Source: Bradyrhizobium diazoefficiens (lineage in GTDB: Bacteria > Pseudomonadota > Alphaproteobacteria > Rhizobiales > Xanthobacteraceae). Taken from it: a stretch of DNA of 64,000 nucleotides. The DNA lies in assembly GCF_016599855.1 (NCBI RefSeq), contig NZ_CP067041.1, positions 3,782,001-3,846,000 on the forward strand. Reading direction: 5' to 3'. Both the position numbers and the translations under genes were made by a program. A model generated the notes under the pieces. It was not told the origin of the DNA. It saw only the letters and a program-made list of their open reading frames with translations, and searched no databases. How positions within the stretch are numbered: the first letter of the stretch is position 1; each line of letters starts with the position of its first letter. Positions 7,568-16,239 of the stretch are shown in pieces.

Positions 7568-9762
7568 GTGAGATGAGCGAGGCCGACCAAGCATCTCGTC
7601 ATTCCGGGATGGTCCGAAGGACCAGACCCGGAATCTCGAGATTCCGGGTTCGGCTCTTCGAGCCGCCCCGGAATGACGGCAACGGAGCAGGGCGCGCGAA
7701 TAGGCGCCTCCTCTCGGCCGCCGCGCTCGCCCTCATCCTCGCCATCGTCGGCTTCGTCGCCTGGGTCTACTCCCTCGGCCCGCTGCCGCTCGACGAGGCG
7801 CGCCGTGTCTCCACCAGCGTCGTCGATCGCAACGGAAAGCTGCTGCGCGCCTATGCCATGGCCGACGGGCGCTGGCGGCTGCCGGTCGATGCCACAGCCA
7901 ACGTCGATCCGACCTACCTAAAACTGCTATTCGCCTATGAGGACCAGCGCTTCTATGCCCATGACGGCATCGATCCGCTGGCGCTCGGCCGCGCGGCGTT
8001 GCAGTTCGCGACGCGCGGGCACATCGTGTCCGGCGGCTCGACCATCTCGATGCAGCTCGCGCGGCTGATGGAGCCGCGGCGGCAGCGCTCGCTTTACGCA
8101 AAACTGCACCAGATCGTGCGCGCGATCGAGCTGGAGCGGACGCTGAGCAAGGACGAGATCCTCAACCTCTACCTCGCGCTCGCGCCCTATGGCGGCAATC
8201 TCGAAGGCATTCGCGCCGCCTCCATCGCCTATCTCGGCAAGGAGCCGAAACGGCTGTCACTGGCGGAAGCCGCGCTGCTGGTCGCGCTGCCGCAATCGCC
8301 GGAGACGCGCAGGCTCGACCGTTATCCAGAAGCCGCGCGGATCGCCCGCAATCGCGTGCTCGATCGCATGGTCGAAGAGCATGTGGTCAGCGTCGGCGAC
8401 GCCAAGCAGGCTAAGGCCGTGCCCGTGCCGAAGCTGCGCAAGCCGATGCCGATCCTGGCGCCGCATTCGTCCGACAACGCGCTGGCGACGGTCAAGGATG
8501 GGCCGGTCATCAAGCTGACGCTGGATTCCAATCTCCAGAAGGTGCTGGAGCCGCTGGCGCGCGACCGCGCCATTGCGCTGGGGCCGAACATCTCGGTCGG
8601 CATCATCGTGATCGACAATGAGAGCGGCGACGTGCTCGCCCGTGTCGGCTCGGCCGATTATTTCGACGACAGCCGGGCAGGGCAGGTCGACATGACCCGC
8701 GCTATCCGCTCGCCGGGCTCGACGCTCAAGCCGTTCATCTACGGCCTCGCCTTCGAGGACGGCTTTGTTCATCCCGACAGCCTGATCGACGACCGCCCGG
8801 TGCGCTTCGGCTCCTACGCGCCGGAAAATTTCGACATGACGTTCCAGGGTACGGTGCCGGTGAAGAAAGCACTGCAATTGTCGCTGAACGTGCCGGCGAT
8901 CGTGCTGCTCGACCGCGTCGGCTCGAGCCGGCTGGCATCGCGCCTGCGGCAGGCCGGCGGCAACCTCGTTCTGCCCAAAGACGAGGCACCGGGGCTTGCG
9001 ATGGGCCTTGGCGGCGTCGGGGTGACGCTGCAGGATCTCGCTCAGCTTTATGCAGGCTTGGCTCGGCTTGGGACCACCAAGCCGCTGCGCGAGGTCATGG
9101 CTGCCAAAGACGATCGCGAGCCGCTACGGCTCTTGGATCAGGTCGCGGCTTGGCAGGTCAGCAATGTGCTTCTGGGAACTCCGCCGCCCGAGAACGCCGC
9201 CCGCAACCGCATCGCCTTCAAGACAGGCACTTCCTACGGCTATCGCGATGCCTGGTCGGTCGGGTTCGATGGCCGGATGACCATCGGCGTCTGGGTCGGC
9301 CGGCCCGATGGTGCACCGGTTCCCGGCCTGATTGGCCGCGCCGCTGCAGCACCCATCCTGTTCGATGCCTTTGCGCGGACCGGCAAGACACTGACTCCGC
9401 TGCCGAAGCCGCCCAGGGGAACCCTTGTGGCCGGCAACGCGAAGTTGCCGTTGCCATTGAAGCGGTTCCGGCCGGTCGGGGAGCTGGTTCGGACCGGCGG
9501 CGAGCAGGCGCTCCACATCCAGTTCCCGCTCAACAACTCGCGGATTGATGTGGATCGTTCGGGCGGAGCCGAGGCCGCCGCTATGCCCGTCAAGGTCGCC
9601 GGCGGGGTGTTGCCGATGACTGTCATGGTTAACGGCACCGCGCTCGGCGAGATCGATGGACGGCGCCAGCGCCTGATCGATCCGCCTGGCCCGGGCTTTG
9701 CACGGCTCACCGTGATTGATGCCACGGGCGCCGCGGACACAGTTGTCATTCGAATTCAATAA
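7564..9762 (+). CDS. pbpC: Penicillin-binding protein 1C
   Basis: This is a bifunctional peptidoglycan glycosyltransferase/transpeptidase-type protein of about 732 residues. A membrane anchor lies at about residues 48-70. The GT51 domain carries the catalytic Glu in FAYEDQRF (E126). The transpeptidase motifs are STLK (S386-K389), SLN, and KTGT (K553). A C-terminal PBP1C beta domain ends the protein. The start is GTG 7564, overlapping the A2M stop, or ATG 7573; no usable start lies between the upstream repeat and the membrane anchor. As a result, codons of about residues 12-38 coincide with a dispersed palindromic repeat (7597-7678), giving an Arg/Pro-rich cytoplasmic tail absent from typical family members. 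Co-transcription with A2M is very likely. Confidence 0.92.
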   Translation: MSEMSEADQASRHSGMVRRTRPGISRFRVRLFEPPRNDGNGAGRANRRLLSAAALALILAIVGFVAWVYSLGPLPLDEARRVSTSVVDRNGKLLRAYAMADGRWRLPVDATANVDPTYLKLLFAYEDQRFYAHDGIDPLALGRAALQFATRGHIVSGGSTISMQLARLMEPRRQRSLYAKLHQIVRAIELERTLSKDEILNLYLALAPYGGNLEGIRAASIAYLGKEPKRLSLAEAALLVALPQSPETRRLDRYPEAARIARNRVLDRMVEEHVVSVGDAKQAKAVPVPKLRKPMPILAPHSSDNALATVKDGPVIKLTLDSNLQKVLEPLARDRAIALGPNISVGIIVIDNESGDVLARVGSADYFDDSRAGQVDMTRAIRSPGSTLKPFIYGLAFEDGFVHPDSLIDDRPVRFGSYAPENFDMTFQGTVPVKKALQLSLNVPAIVLLDRVGSSRLASRLRQAGGNLVLPKDEAPGLAMGLGGVGVTLQDLAQLYAGLARLGTTKPLREVMAAKDDREPLRLLDQVAAWQVSNVLLGTPPPENAARNRIAFKTGTSYGYRDAWSVGFDGRMTIGVWVGRPDGAPVPGLIGRAAAAPILFDAFARTGKTLTPLPKPPRGTLVAGNAKLPLPLKRFRPVGELVRTGGEQALHIQFPLNNSRIDVDRSGGAEAAAMPVKVAGGVLPMTVMVNGTALGEIDGRRQRLIDPPGPGFARLTVIDATGAADTVVIRIQ
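7597..7678. repeat. Palindromic repeat inside pbpC 5' coding region
   Basis: Outer arms GTCATTCCGGG and CCCCGGAATGAC enclose three hairpins: GGTCC/GGACC (7611-7623), a 22-base perfect palindrome (7627-7648) and GGCTC/GAGCC (7652-7664). A second copy of the same family lies at 41177-41277; both share the order GAATCTCGAG, TTCCGGGTTCG, TCTTCGA, CGCCCCGGAA. Here the element is read through in the pbpC frame rather than lying between genes. Confidence 0.85.
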
Positions 9763-9812
9763 GAGTGGCTTAAGCGGTTGTGGCGATGGCGGTTTCAGCG
9801 TAAGCGGAACCA

Positions 9813-11555
9813 ATGGCCGAGACCTACCCAACTCCCCGTTTTGGAGCGCCGCGAGAGCCGAAAAAGCCCGTTAATCCGGGCAGCGGGCTCGCGCTGATGC
9901 TCGACCTTGTCACCGCCAGCCACGCGCGTGCGGCGAGCTTCCTGGTGCTATGCGCGTTGCTGCTCTTCCTGCCCGGCTTCTTCACCATCCCGCCGGTCGA
10001 CCGCGACGAGGCGCGCTTTGCGCAGGCCACCAAGCAGATGGTGGAGAGTGGCGACTATGTCGACATCCGTTTCCAGGAGGACGTCCGTTACAAGAAGCCC
10101 GTCGGCATCTACTGGTTGCAATCGGCGGCGGTCGAAGCAGCGACCGCGCTGAAGCTGCCGAAGGCCGAATTGCGGATCTGGGTCTATCGGTTGCCCTCGC
10201 TGATCGGTGCGATCGGCGCGGTGCTCGCGACCTATTGGACAGCGCTCGGCTTCGTGACGCGGCGCGCGGCGGTTCTTGCCGCGCTGCTGATGTCCGCCTC
10301 CGTGCTGCTCGGCGTCGAGGCGCGTCTTGCCAAGACCGACGCCGTGCTGCTGTTCTGCGTGGTCGCCGCGATGGGCGCGATGGCGCGGGCCTATTTGTCG
10401 TGGCAGCGCGCCGAGGACGAGACCCATCCGCCCTGGAGCTGGGCCGCGATCTTCTGGACGGCGCTCGCCGTGGGCATCCTGATCAAGGGCCCGCTGATCC
10501 TGATGTTCGCTGGCCTGACCATCGTCACGCTCGCGATCCAGGACCGCGATTCCTCGTGGCTGTGGAAGCTGCGCCCCGTCTGGGGCCTGATGTGGATGCT
10601 GGTGCTGGTGCTGCCCTGGTTCATCGCGATCTTCTGGCGCGCGGGCGATGCCTTTTTTGCGGATTCCGTTGGCGGCGACATGCTGAGCAAGATCGGCGCG
10701 CAGGAATCCCATGGCGCGCCGCCCGGACTTTACCTCGCGCTGTTCTGGATCACCTTCTGGCCGGGCGCGCCGCTCGCGGCGATGGCGACACCCGCGGTGT
10801 GGCGGGCGCGGCGCGAGCCCGGCGCGCAGTTCCTGCTGGCCTGGCTGATCCCGTCCTGGATCGTGTTCGAGGCGGTGCTGACCAAGCTGCCGCATTACGT
10901 GCTGCCGCTCTATCCGGCGATCGCGATCCTCACCGCCGGCGCGCTGGAGCGGAATGTGCTGTCGCGCTCCTGGCTGGCGCGCGGCTCGGCGTGGTGGTTC
11001 GCGATCCCCGTGGCCGGCTCGATCATCGCGGTGATCGGCGCGGTCGTGCTGACGCGGCAGCCGGCTTTCGTCGCGTGGCCGTTCATCGCGGCCTCGCTGA
11101 TCTTCGGCCTGTTCGCATGGTGGCTGTTCGACACCAGTCGCGCCGAGCGCTCGCTCCTCAACGCGCTGGTGGCCGCGCTAATGCTGGCGGTCGTGGTCTA
11201 TGGCATCGTGCTGCCGTCGCTGACGCCGCTGTTTCCGAGCATCGAGGTCGCACGCGCACTGCGCAACGTCACCTGTGTCGGACCGAAGGCGGCGTCGGCC
11301 GGCTATCACGAGCCGAGCCTGGTCTTCCTGACGGGCACCCAGACGCTTTTGACCGACGGGTCTGGCGCTGCCGATTTCCTCAGGCAGGGAAGCTGCCGGT
11401 TTGCGTTGATCGAGCAGCGCTCGGAGCGCAGCTTCGCGCAGCGGGCCGAGGCGATCGGGCTGCGCTACAAGGTCGGCGCGCGCATCGACGGCTATAATTT
11501 CTCACAAGGACGGGCGATCTCGATTTCGATTTTCCGCTCGGAAGGCACCGAATAG
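9813..11555 (+). CDS. GT39/ArnT-like membrane glycosyltransferase
   Basis: The 580-residue protein is a multi-spanning transferase of the GT39/PMT_2 (ArnT-like) family, which moves a sugar from a polyprenyl phosphate onto an acceptor at the outer face of the inner membrane. The first periplasmic loop carries the diagnostic DRDEARFAQ motif, followed by VRYKKPVGIYWL. About 11 or 12 hydrophobic segments follow and the C-terminus is soluble. The ATG at 9813 gives a cytoplasmic N-terminus of about 45 residues. It is the first gene of a tight operon with a PAP2 phosphatase, a DPM1-like GT2 and a LAB_N protein, so lipid A or another envelope lipid is the likely acceptor. The sugar cannot be read from sequence. 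Confidence 0.88.
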   Translation: MAETYPTPRFGAPREPKKPVNPGSGLALMLDLVTASHARAASFLVLCALLLFLPGFFTIPPVDRDEARFAQATKQMVESGDYVDIRFQEDVRYKKPVGIYWLQSAAVEAATALKLPKAELRIWVYRLPSLIGAIGAVLATYWTALGFVTRRAAVLAALLMSASVLLGVEARLAKTDAVLLFCVVAAMGAMARAYLSWQRAEDETHPPWSWAAIFWTALAVGILIKGPLILMFAGLTIVTLAIQDRDSSWLWKLRPVWGLMWMLVLVLPWFIAIFWRAGDAFFADSVGGDMLSKIGAQESHGAPPGLYLALFWITFWPGAPLAAMATPAVWRARREPGAQFLLAWLIPSWIVFEAVLTKLPHYVLPLYPAIAILTAGALERNVLSRSWLARGSAWWFAIPVAGSIIAVIGAVVLTRQPAFVAWPFIAASLIFGLFAWWLFDTSRAERSLLNALVAALMLAVVVYGIVLPSLTPLFPSIEVARALRNVTCVGPKAASAGYHEPSLVFLTGTQTLLTDGSGAADFLRQGSCRFALIEQRSERSFAQRAEAIGLRYKVGARIDGYNFSQGRAISISIFRSEGTE

Positions 11556-11556
11556 G

Positions 11557-12402
11557 ATGCCTGATACGACCGCCATCGCGCCGCGCGCGAGCTACCCCGC
11601 GCAGCTGGCGGCGGTCGCGGGTCGTACTCTGGCGCAGCTCGTGCGCGCGCCCTCGCATTGGCGCCGCGCCGCGGCCGCTAGAAGGCTGGCGCGGCATTCG
11701 CTCTGGCTCAGCATGGCGGGCGCGGCCTTGATTGTCGTGCTCATGCTCGCCTTCGATCAGGCCGAGATCCAGCTGATGCCGGCGCGCGGAACGCCGGCTC
11801 TGTGGCCGATCCGTATCCTTACCGATTTCGGCAAGGACGAGAATGTGCTGTTGCTGCTGGGCGTATCGCTGGTGGTCATGGCGCTCATTGCGGCCGGGAT
11901 GCATGGCACTCGCCGCGCGCTGCTGCTCGGCTTCGGCACGCGGCTGCAATATCTGTTTCTATCTGTTGCCCTGTCGGTGTTCGTCGCCGAGATCCTGAAA
12001 TATCTCATCGGCCGCGGACGGCCGTTCGTCGGCGGCAAGGCCGATCCGTTCAACTTCATGCCCTTCGAGGGCACCGGGGCTTATACCAGCCTGCCGTCGA
12101 GCCATGCGGTGACGGCGTTCGCTTTGGCTTTTGCGGTCTCGGCGCTGTGGCCGCGGCTGCGCGTGTTCATGTTCACTTACGCAATCGTGATCCTGCTGAC
12201 GCGTCTGGTGCTGCTCGCGCATCACCCGAGCGATGTGGTGGCCGGCGCCTTGGTCGGCATCGTCGGCGCCATGGCCGTCCGCTACTGGTTTGCGGCGCGC
12301 CGGCTCGGCTTTGCCATCCGCGCCGATGGCACCATCGTGCCGCTTCCGGGGCCGCTTCCCCGGCGCCTCAAAAGGGTTGCCCGCAGGGCATCTGCCCCAT
12401 AA
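11557..12402 (+). CDS. PAP2-family membrane phosphatase (lipid A phosphatase-like)
   Basis: The 281-residue integral membrane protein has the PAP2 phosphatase signature in order: KYLIGRGRP, PSSHAVT and TRLVLLAHHPSD, which supply the catalytic His residues and phosphate-binding Arg/Lys. Motif two reads PSSH where PSGH is usual. It starts one base after the upstream stop. Its placement between a GT39 transferase and a polyprenyl-phosphate sugar synthase suggests removal of a lipid A phosphate (LpxE/LpxF type role) before sugar addition. A role in undecaprenyl-diphosphate recycling is the alternative. The tail after about residue 245 is basic and may be poorly conserved. Confidence 0.85.
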   Translation: MPDTTAIAPRASYPAQLAAVAGRTLAQLVRAPSHWRRAAAARRLARHSLWLSMAGAALIVVLMLAFDQAEIQLMPARGTPALWPIRILTDFGKDENVLLLLGVSLVVMALIAAGMHGTRRALLLGFGTRLQYLFLSVALSVFVAEILKYLIGRGRPFVGGKADPFNFMPFEGTGAYTSLPSSHAVTAFALAFAVSALWPRLRVFMFTYAIVILLTRLVLLAHHPSDVVAGALVGIVGAMAVRYWFAARRLGFAIRADGTIVPLPGPLPRRLKRVARRASAP

Positions 12403-12414
12403 AAGCGGCTGCTT

Positions 12415-12437
12415 CCCGGGGCTGCCGGTTCCCCGGG
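12415..12437. repeat. GC hairpin between PAP2 and GT2 genes
   Basis: Inverted arms CCCGGGG (12415-12421) and CCCCGGG (12431-12437) with a 9-base loop lie between the PAP2 stop and the TTG start of the GT2 gene. Lacking a T-run, it is more likely an mRNA stability or spacer element than a terminator. It makes this the only spaced junction in an otherwise overlapping operon. Confidence 0.5.
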
Positions 12438-12466
12438 GCAGGCCAATCCAACCACGAGCTTTCGAT

Positions 12467-13201
12467 TTGTCGACGCCCCAGCCTTCGGTTTCCATCGTCG
12501 TCCCCGTGCGCAACGAAGCCGACAACATTGCGCCCTTGATCGACGAGATCACGGCCGCGCTTGATGGCCGCTGGGCCTATGAGATCATCTACGTCAACGA
12601 CGGCTCGACCGATGCCACCGGCGAGCGGCTCGCAGGCATCATGGCGCAGCGGGCCAATCTGCGGCAGCTTCGTCACGCCAAATCAAGCGGTCAGTCGGCG
12701 GCGGTGCGCAGCGGCGTGCGCGCGGCCCTCGGCACGATCGTGGCGACACTCGATGGCGACGGCCAGAACAATCCCGCGTTCCTGCCGGACCTGATCGCGG
12801 CTGTGGAAAAAAGCGCGCGCGTCGGGCTCGCGGCGGGACAGCGCGTCGGGCGCAAGGACACCGGCTTCAAGAAATTCCAGTCGCGCATCGCCAACGGCGT
12901 GCGGGGCTCAATCCTGAACGACGGCACGCGTGATACCGGCTGCGGGCTGAAAGCGTTCCGGCGCGATGTGTTCCTGATGCTGCCCTATTTCGACGGCCTG
13001 CATCGCTTCCTGCCGGCGCTGGTGCGCCGGGAGGGCTACGAGATCGCCTATGTCGACGTGATCGACCGGCCGCGCCGTTCCGGCGTGTCCAATTACGGCT
13101 TCTTCGACCGTCTATGGATCGGGATCATGGATCTCGCCGGCGTATGGTGGCTGATCCGCCGCAAGAAGGCGACGCCAGAAGTGACTGAGGTTAAGGCATG
13201 A
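12467..13201 (+). CDS. Polyprenyl-phosphate glycosyltransferase, GT2 (DPM1-like)
   Basis: This GT2 enzyme of about 244 residues resembles dolichol-phosphate mannose synthase: it opens with PSVSIVVPVRNEADN, then has YVNDGSTD and LDGDGQNNP (the metal-binding Asp motif) and RRSGVSNYG near the end. It lacks the long C-terminal membrane region of some relatives. The start is taken as TTG 12467 (MSTPQPSVSI) because no ATG in the frame gives a family-like N-terminus and GAG lies at 12456-12458. Upstream in-frame codons run back to 12233 inside the PAP2 gene and do not look like protein. It probably makes the polyprenyl-phosphate sugar used by the GT39 gene of the same operon. The stop overlaps the next start by ATGA. 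Confidence 0.85.
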   Translation: MSTPQPSVSIVVPVRNEADNIAPLIDEITAALDGRWAYEIIYVNDGSTDATGERLAGIMAQRANLRQLRHAKSSGQSAAVRSGVRAALGTIVATLDGDGQNNPAFLPDLIAAVEKSARVGLAAGQRVGRKDTGFKKFQSRIANGVRGSILNDGTRDTGCGLKAFRRDVFLMLPYFDGLHRFLPALVRREGYEIAYVDVIDRPRRSGVSNYGFFDRLWIGIMDLAGVWWLIRRKKATPEVTEVKA

Positions 13202-13536
13202 TCATTCAATTCGGTCAGGCGTTGCACAACTATTTCTACGACGTGTTCGTCGCCAAGTTCGATTTCTGGCTCGCCTTTGGCCTGATCGCGCAGCTGTTCT
13301 TCACCGCCCGCTTTCTGGTGCAGTGGATCGCGAGCGAGCGTGCCGGAAACAGCGTGGTGCCGATCGCGTTCTGGTTCTGCTCGATGGGCGGCGGCATGAT
13401 GACGCTGGTCTACGGCATCGTGAAGCGCGAGCCTGTCATCATCATAGGGCAGCTGTTTGCGACCATCATCTACGTCCGCAACGTCATGCTGATCTGGAAG
13501 AACAACGGCACGGCATCGAAGACGCTGGAGCGCTGA
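13198..13536 (+). CDS. LAB_N-domain membrane protein
   Basis: This 112-residue protein has three hydrophobic segments and matches the small family named after the N-terminus of lipid-A-disaccharide synthase (LAB_N); recognisable stretches are LIAQLFFTARFLVQWI and IIGQLFATIIYVRN. Such proteins commonly sit next to DPM1-like GT2 genes, as here, where the start overlaps the GT2 stop. A role helping the sugar-lipid cross or position in the membrane is inferred from context, not demonstrated. It is the last gene of the operon and faces metC. Confidence 0.85.
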   Translation: MIIQFGQALHNYFYDVFVAKFDFWLAFGLIAQLFFTARFLVQWIASERAGNSVVPIAFWFCSMGGGMMTLVYGIVKREPVIIIGQLFATIIYVRNVMLIWKNNGTASKTLER

Positions 13537-13630
13537 GGCGGATCGGACTGACGTGGCAGTGTCAAGGCTGCGCCCGGCGCGGTCATGGTTTCAAATCCAT
13601 CAGGTGCCAACAAGTCAGGCAGACCTCTCG

Positions 13631-14821
13631 TCAGGAGTCCGATGCCGCCTTGAGCGCCGCGAAGCCGCGATCGAGATCCGCCTTCAGATCGTCGACGCTC
13701 TCGAGTCCGATGTGGAGTCGCAGCGTCGGGCCGCCGGGCGACCATTTCGTAGCGGTGCGATAGGCGTCGCAATCGAAGGGAATCGCGAGGCTCTCGAAGC
13801 CGCCCCAGGAGAATCCCATGCCGAACAGTTTGAGCGTGTCGAGCATGGCGTCAACCGCCTTCTGCGGCGCGGGCTTCAGCACGATGCTGAACAGGCCCGA
13901 GGCGCCGGTGAAGTCGCGCTTCCAGATCGCATGGCCCGGATCGGTCTCCAGCCCCGGATGCAGCACGCGCGCGACCTCGGGCCGGCCGGCCAGCCAGCGC
14001 GCCATCTCGAGGCCGGAGCGATGATGCTGCGCGAGCCGCACCGACAGCGTGCGCAGGCCGCGCAGGGCGAGGAAGACGTCGTCGGGGCCGGCGCAGACGC
14101 CGAGCAGGCGGATGCCTTCTGAGACTTGCGGCCACGCCTCGGCGTTGGCCGAGATGGTGCCGAACATGATATCGGAATGGCCGCCGATATATTTGGTGGC
14201 GGCCTGCATGGAGATGTCGACGCCCTGCTCGAGCGAGCGGTGATAGAGCGGCGTCGCCCAGGTGTTGTCGTCGATGACGAGCGCGCTCTTCGCATGCGCG
14301 ACCCCGGCGATAGCGCGGATATCAGGCATCTCGAACGATTGCGAGCCGGGCGCCTCGACCAGCACCGCGCGGGTGTTCGGCTTGAACAGCTTCTCGATGC
14401 CGGCGCCGATCAGCGGATCGAAATAGGTGGTTTCGATGCCAAGGCGCGCGAGCATGCCGTTGCAGAAATTGCGCGTGGGCCGGTAGACATTATCGCAGAC
14501 CAGGATGTGGTCGCCGGTCTTCAGCACCGAGAGCAGGGTGGTCGAGATTGCCGACAGGCCTGATGGCACGATGCCGACGCCGGCGCATTGCGGCCCCTCC
14601 AGCGCCATCAGCGTCTCCTGGAACGCCCTGGTCGTCGGGGTGCCGTGGCGGCCATAGGTGAACTCACCGCGATGGGCATGCAGGTCCTCGGCGGTCGGAT
14701 AGAGCACGGTCGAGCCGTGAAACACCGGCGGATTGACGAACCCCTTCTGCGCCTTGGTGTCGCGGCCGGAGGTGACCAGCCGGGTTTCGGCATGCTGCTG
14801 TGCGGGGTGCGAGGAATCCAT
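13631..14821 (-). CDS. metC: Cystathionine beta-lyase
   Basis: The 396-residue enzyme of the Cys/Met-metabolism PLP family converts cystathionine to homocysteine, pyruvate and ammonia. Visible motifs are YGRHGTPTTRAFQE, SGLSAISTTLLS, VIDDNTWATPL (the Asp that binds the pyridine nitrogen) and MQAATKYIGGHSD with the Schiff-base Lys. The sequence favours the beta-lyase branch over cystathionine gamma-synthase. The ATG at 14821 is preceded by GAAAG. The 5' leader on the minus strand contains a GGCC-GAAA-GGCC type hairpin near 14870, and TTGACG (14917-14922) is a possible -35 box. It is transcribed convergently with the lipid A operon. Confidence 0.9.
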   Translation of the reverse strand: MDSSHPAQQHAETRLVTSGRDTKAQKGFVNPPVFHGSTVLYPTAEDLHAHRGEFTYGRHGTPTTRAFQETLMALEGPQCAGVGIVPSGLSAISTTLLSVLKTGDHILVCDNVYRPTRNFCNGMLARLGIETTYFDPLIGAGIEKLFKPNTRAVLVEAPGSQSFEMPDIRAIAGVAHAKSALVIDDNTWATPLYHRSLEQGVDISMQAATKYIGGHSDIMFGTISANAEAWPQVSEGIRLLGVCAGPDDVFLALRGLRTLSVRLAQHHRSGLEMARWLAGRPEVARVLHPGLETDPGHAIWKRDFTGASGLFSIVLKPAPQKAVDAMLDTLKLFGMGFSWGGFESLAIPFDCDAYRTATKWSPGGPTLRLHIGLESVDDLKADLDRGFAALKAASDS

Positions 14822-15199
14822 GCGTCTGCTTTCAAAAAACGCGTTTCCGCCGCGGGCTCGCGCGGCCGGGACGGCCGAAAGGCCGCCGACGTTAATAACA
14901 GAGCACAGAAGAGTCCCGTCAACCCCTTGACCCGGCTCGCCAGTCGTTCTGTGATGCGCAGGTGCTATTCAGTCGCCGCATGTTGAGGGGCATCCGCGAC
15001 CTTCGATCCATCGTCTGACCGGACCTTGCGTAACAGCCATAAAGGCGAGCGCCTGCGGCGGGGATTAGGGGTTTGGCCTCTCGGGATGGACGAGTGTTCG
15101 GCAAGATTTTCCAGCATGACTCTTGCAAGGCTCCCCTGGCAGAGACGATCCTGAGATAACATTCCTGATCTTGAGACGACCTTGAAAGGCCTCCAGCCC
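14822..15199. other. Divergent promoter region of metC and aapJ
   Basis: This 378-base gap holds the control regions of metC (minus) and the aap operon (plus). A GC hairpin near 14870 lies in the metC leader. I looked for a sigma-54 -24/-12 element (GG-N10-GC) upstream of aapJ, which would fit Ntr control, and for a SAM-II type aptamer upstream of metC, and found neither convincingly. Confidence 0.45.
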
Positions 15200-16216
15200 A
15201 TGAAACGCGTAACCCTGGCTCTCACTCTCGCTCTCGCCGCCGGCCTGACGACCCACGCCGCCGATGCGCAAACGCTCAAGACCATCAAGGACCGGGGCAT
15301 GCTGTCCTGCGGCGTCAGCCAGGGCCTGCCCGGCTTCTCCTCGCCTGACGACAAGGGCAACTGGACCGGCCTCGACGTCGACGTCTGCCGCGCGATTGCC
15401 GCGGCGGTCTTCAATGATCCGACCAAGATCAAGTTCGTGCCGCTGTCGGCCAAGGACCGCTTCACGGCGCTGCAATCCGGCGAGATCGACGTGCTGTCGC
15501 GCAACACCACCTGGACGCTGTCGCGCGATACCGCGCTTGGCGCCAATTTCACCGGCGTCACCTATTATGACGGGCAGGGCTTCATGGTGAAGAAGTCGCT
15601 CAAGGTCAATTCCGCGCTGGAGCTCAACAGCGCCTCCGTCTGCGTCCAGACCGGCACCACCACCGAGCTGAACCTCGCCGACTACTTCAAAGCCAACAAC
15701 ATGAAGTATGAGGTGATCGCGTTCGGCACGATCGACGAAGCTATCAAGGCCTACGAGTCCGGGCGCTGCGACGTCTTCACTGACGATTCATCCGGGCTCT
15801 ATGCCAGCCGCCTGAAGCTGACCAATCCCGCCGATCACGTCGTGCTGCCCGAGATCATTTCGAAGGAGCCGCTGGGCCCGATGGTGCGCCACGGCGACGA
15901 TCAGTGGTTCGACATCGTGAAATGGACGCTGTTCGCGATGGTCACGGCCGAGGAACTCGGCATCACCCAGAAGAACGTCGACGAGATGGCGAAATCAGAC
16001 AAGCCGGAGCTGAAGCGGGTGCTCGGCACCGACGGCAATCTCGGCGAACAGCTGGGCGTCACCAAGGACTGGGTGATCCGGATCGTGAAGGCGATCGGCA
16101 ATTATGGTGAGTCGTTCGATCGCAACGTCGGCGCCGGCTCCCCGCTTAAGATCAGCCGCGGTCTCAACAATCTCTGGACCAAGGGCGGCCTACAATACGC
16201 GCCGCCGATCCGCTGA
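15200..16216 (+). CDS. aapJ: General L-amino acid ABC transporter, binding protein
   Basis: This periplasmic solute-binding protein of about 338 residues has a Sec signal peptide (about residues 1-23, ADA ending). The mature part opens TLKTIKDRGMLSCGVSQG and includes WTGLDVDVCRAIAAAVF and CVQTGTTTELNLADYF, hallmarks of the AapJ/BztA group that binds a broad range of L-amino acids. The ATG at 15200 follows GAAAGG at 15184-15189 and is preferred to the in-frame TTG at 15182. It is the first and probably most highly expressed gene of the aapJQMP operon. In rhizobia this transporter handles uptake and efflux of amino acids and matters for symbiotic nutrition. Confidence 0.95.
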   Translation: MKRVTLALTLALAAGLTTHAADAQTLKTIKDRGMLSCGVSQGLPGFSSPDDKGNWTGLDVDVCRAIAAAVFNDPTKIKFVPLSAKDRFTALQSGEIDVLSRNTTWTLSRDTALGANFTGVTYYDGQGFMVKKSLKVNSALELNSASVCVQTGTTTELNLADYFKANNMKYEVIAFGTIDEAIKAYESGRCDVFTDDSSGLYASRLKLTNPADHVVLPEIISKEPLGPMVRHGDDQWFDIVKWTLFAMVTAEELGITQKNVDEMAKSDKPELKRVLGTDGNLGEQLGVTKDWVIRIVKAIGNYGESFDRNVGAGSPLKISRGLNNLWTKGGLQYAPPIR

Positions 16217-16239
16217 TCGACAACCCGCAGGCAGCGCCC

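Noticed and set aside
9950..11497. 515-codon plus-strand frame within the GT39 gene
   Set aside because: It is an alternative reading frame rich in Arg/Ala/Gly without membrane segments; the GT39 frame has all family motifs.
14822..14960. Possible SAM-II type riboswitch before metC
   Set aside because: There is a GC hairpin but no pseudoknot-like conserved core could be matched by eye.
15020..15199. Possible sigma-54 promoter before aapJ
   Set aside because: No GG-N10-GC spacing with acceptable flanks was found.
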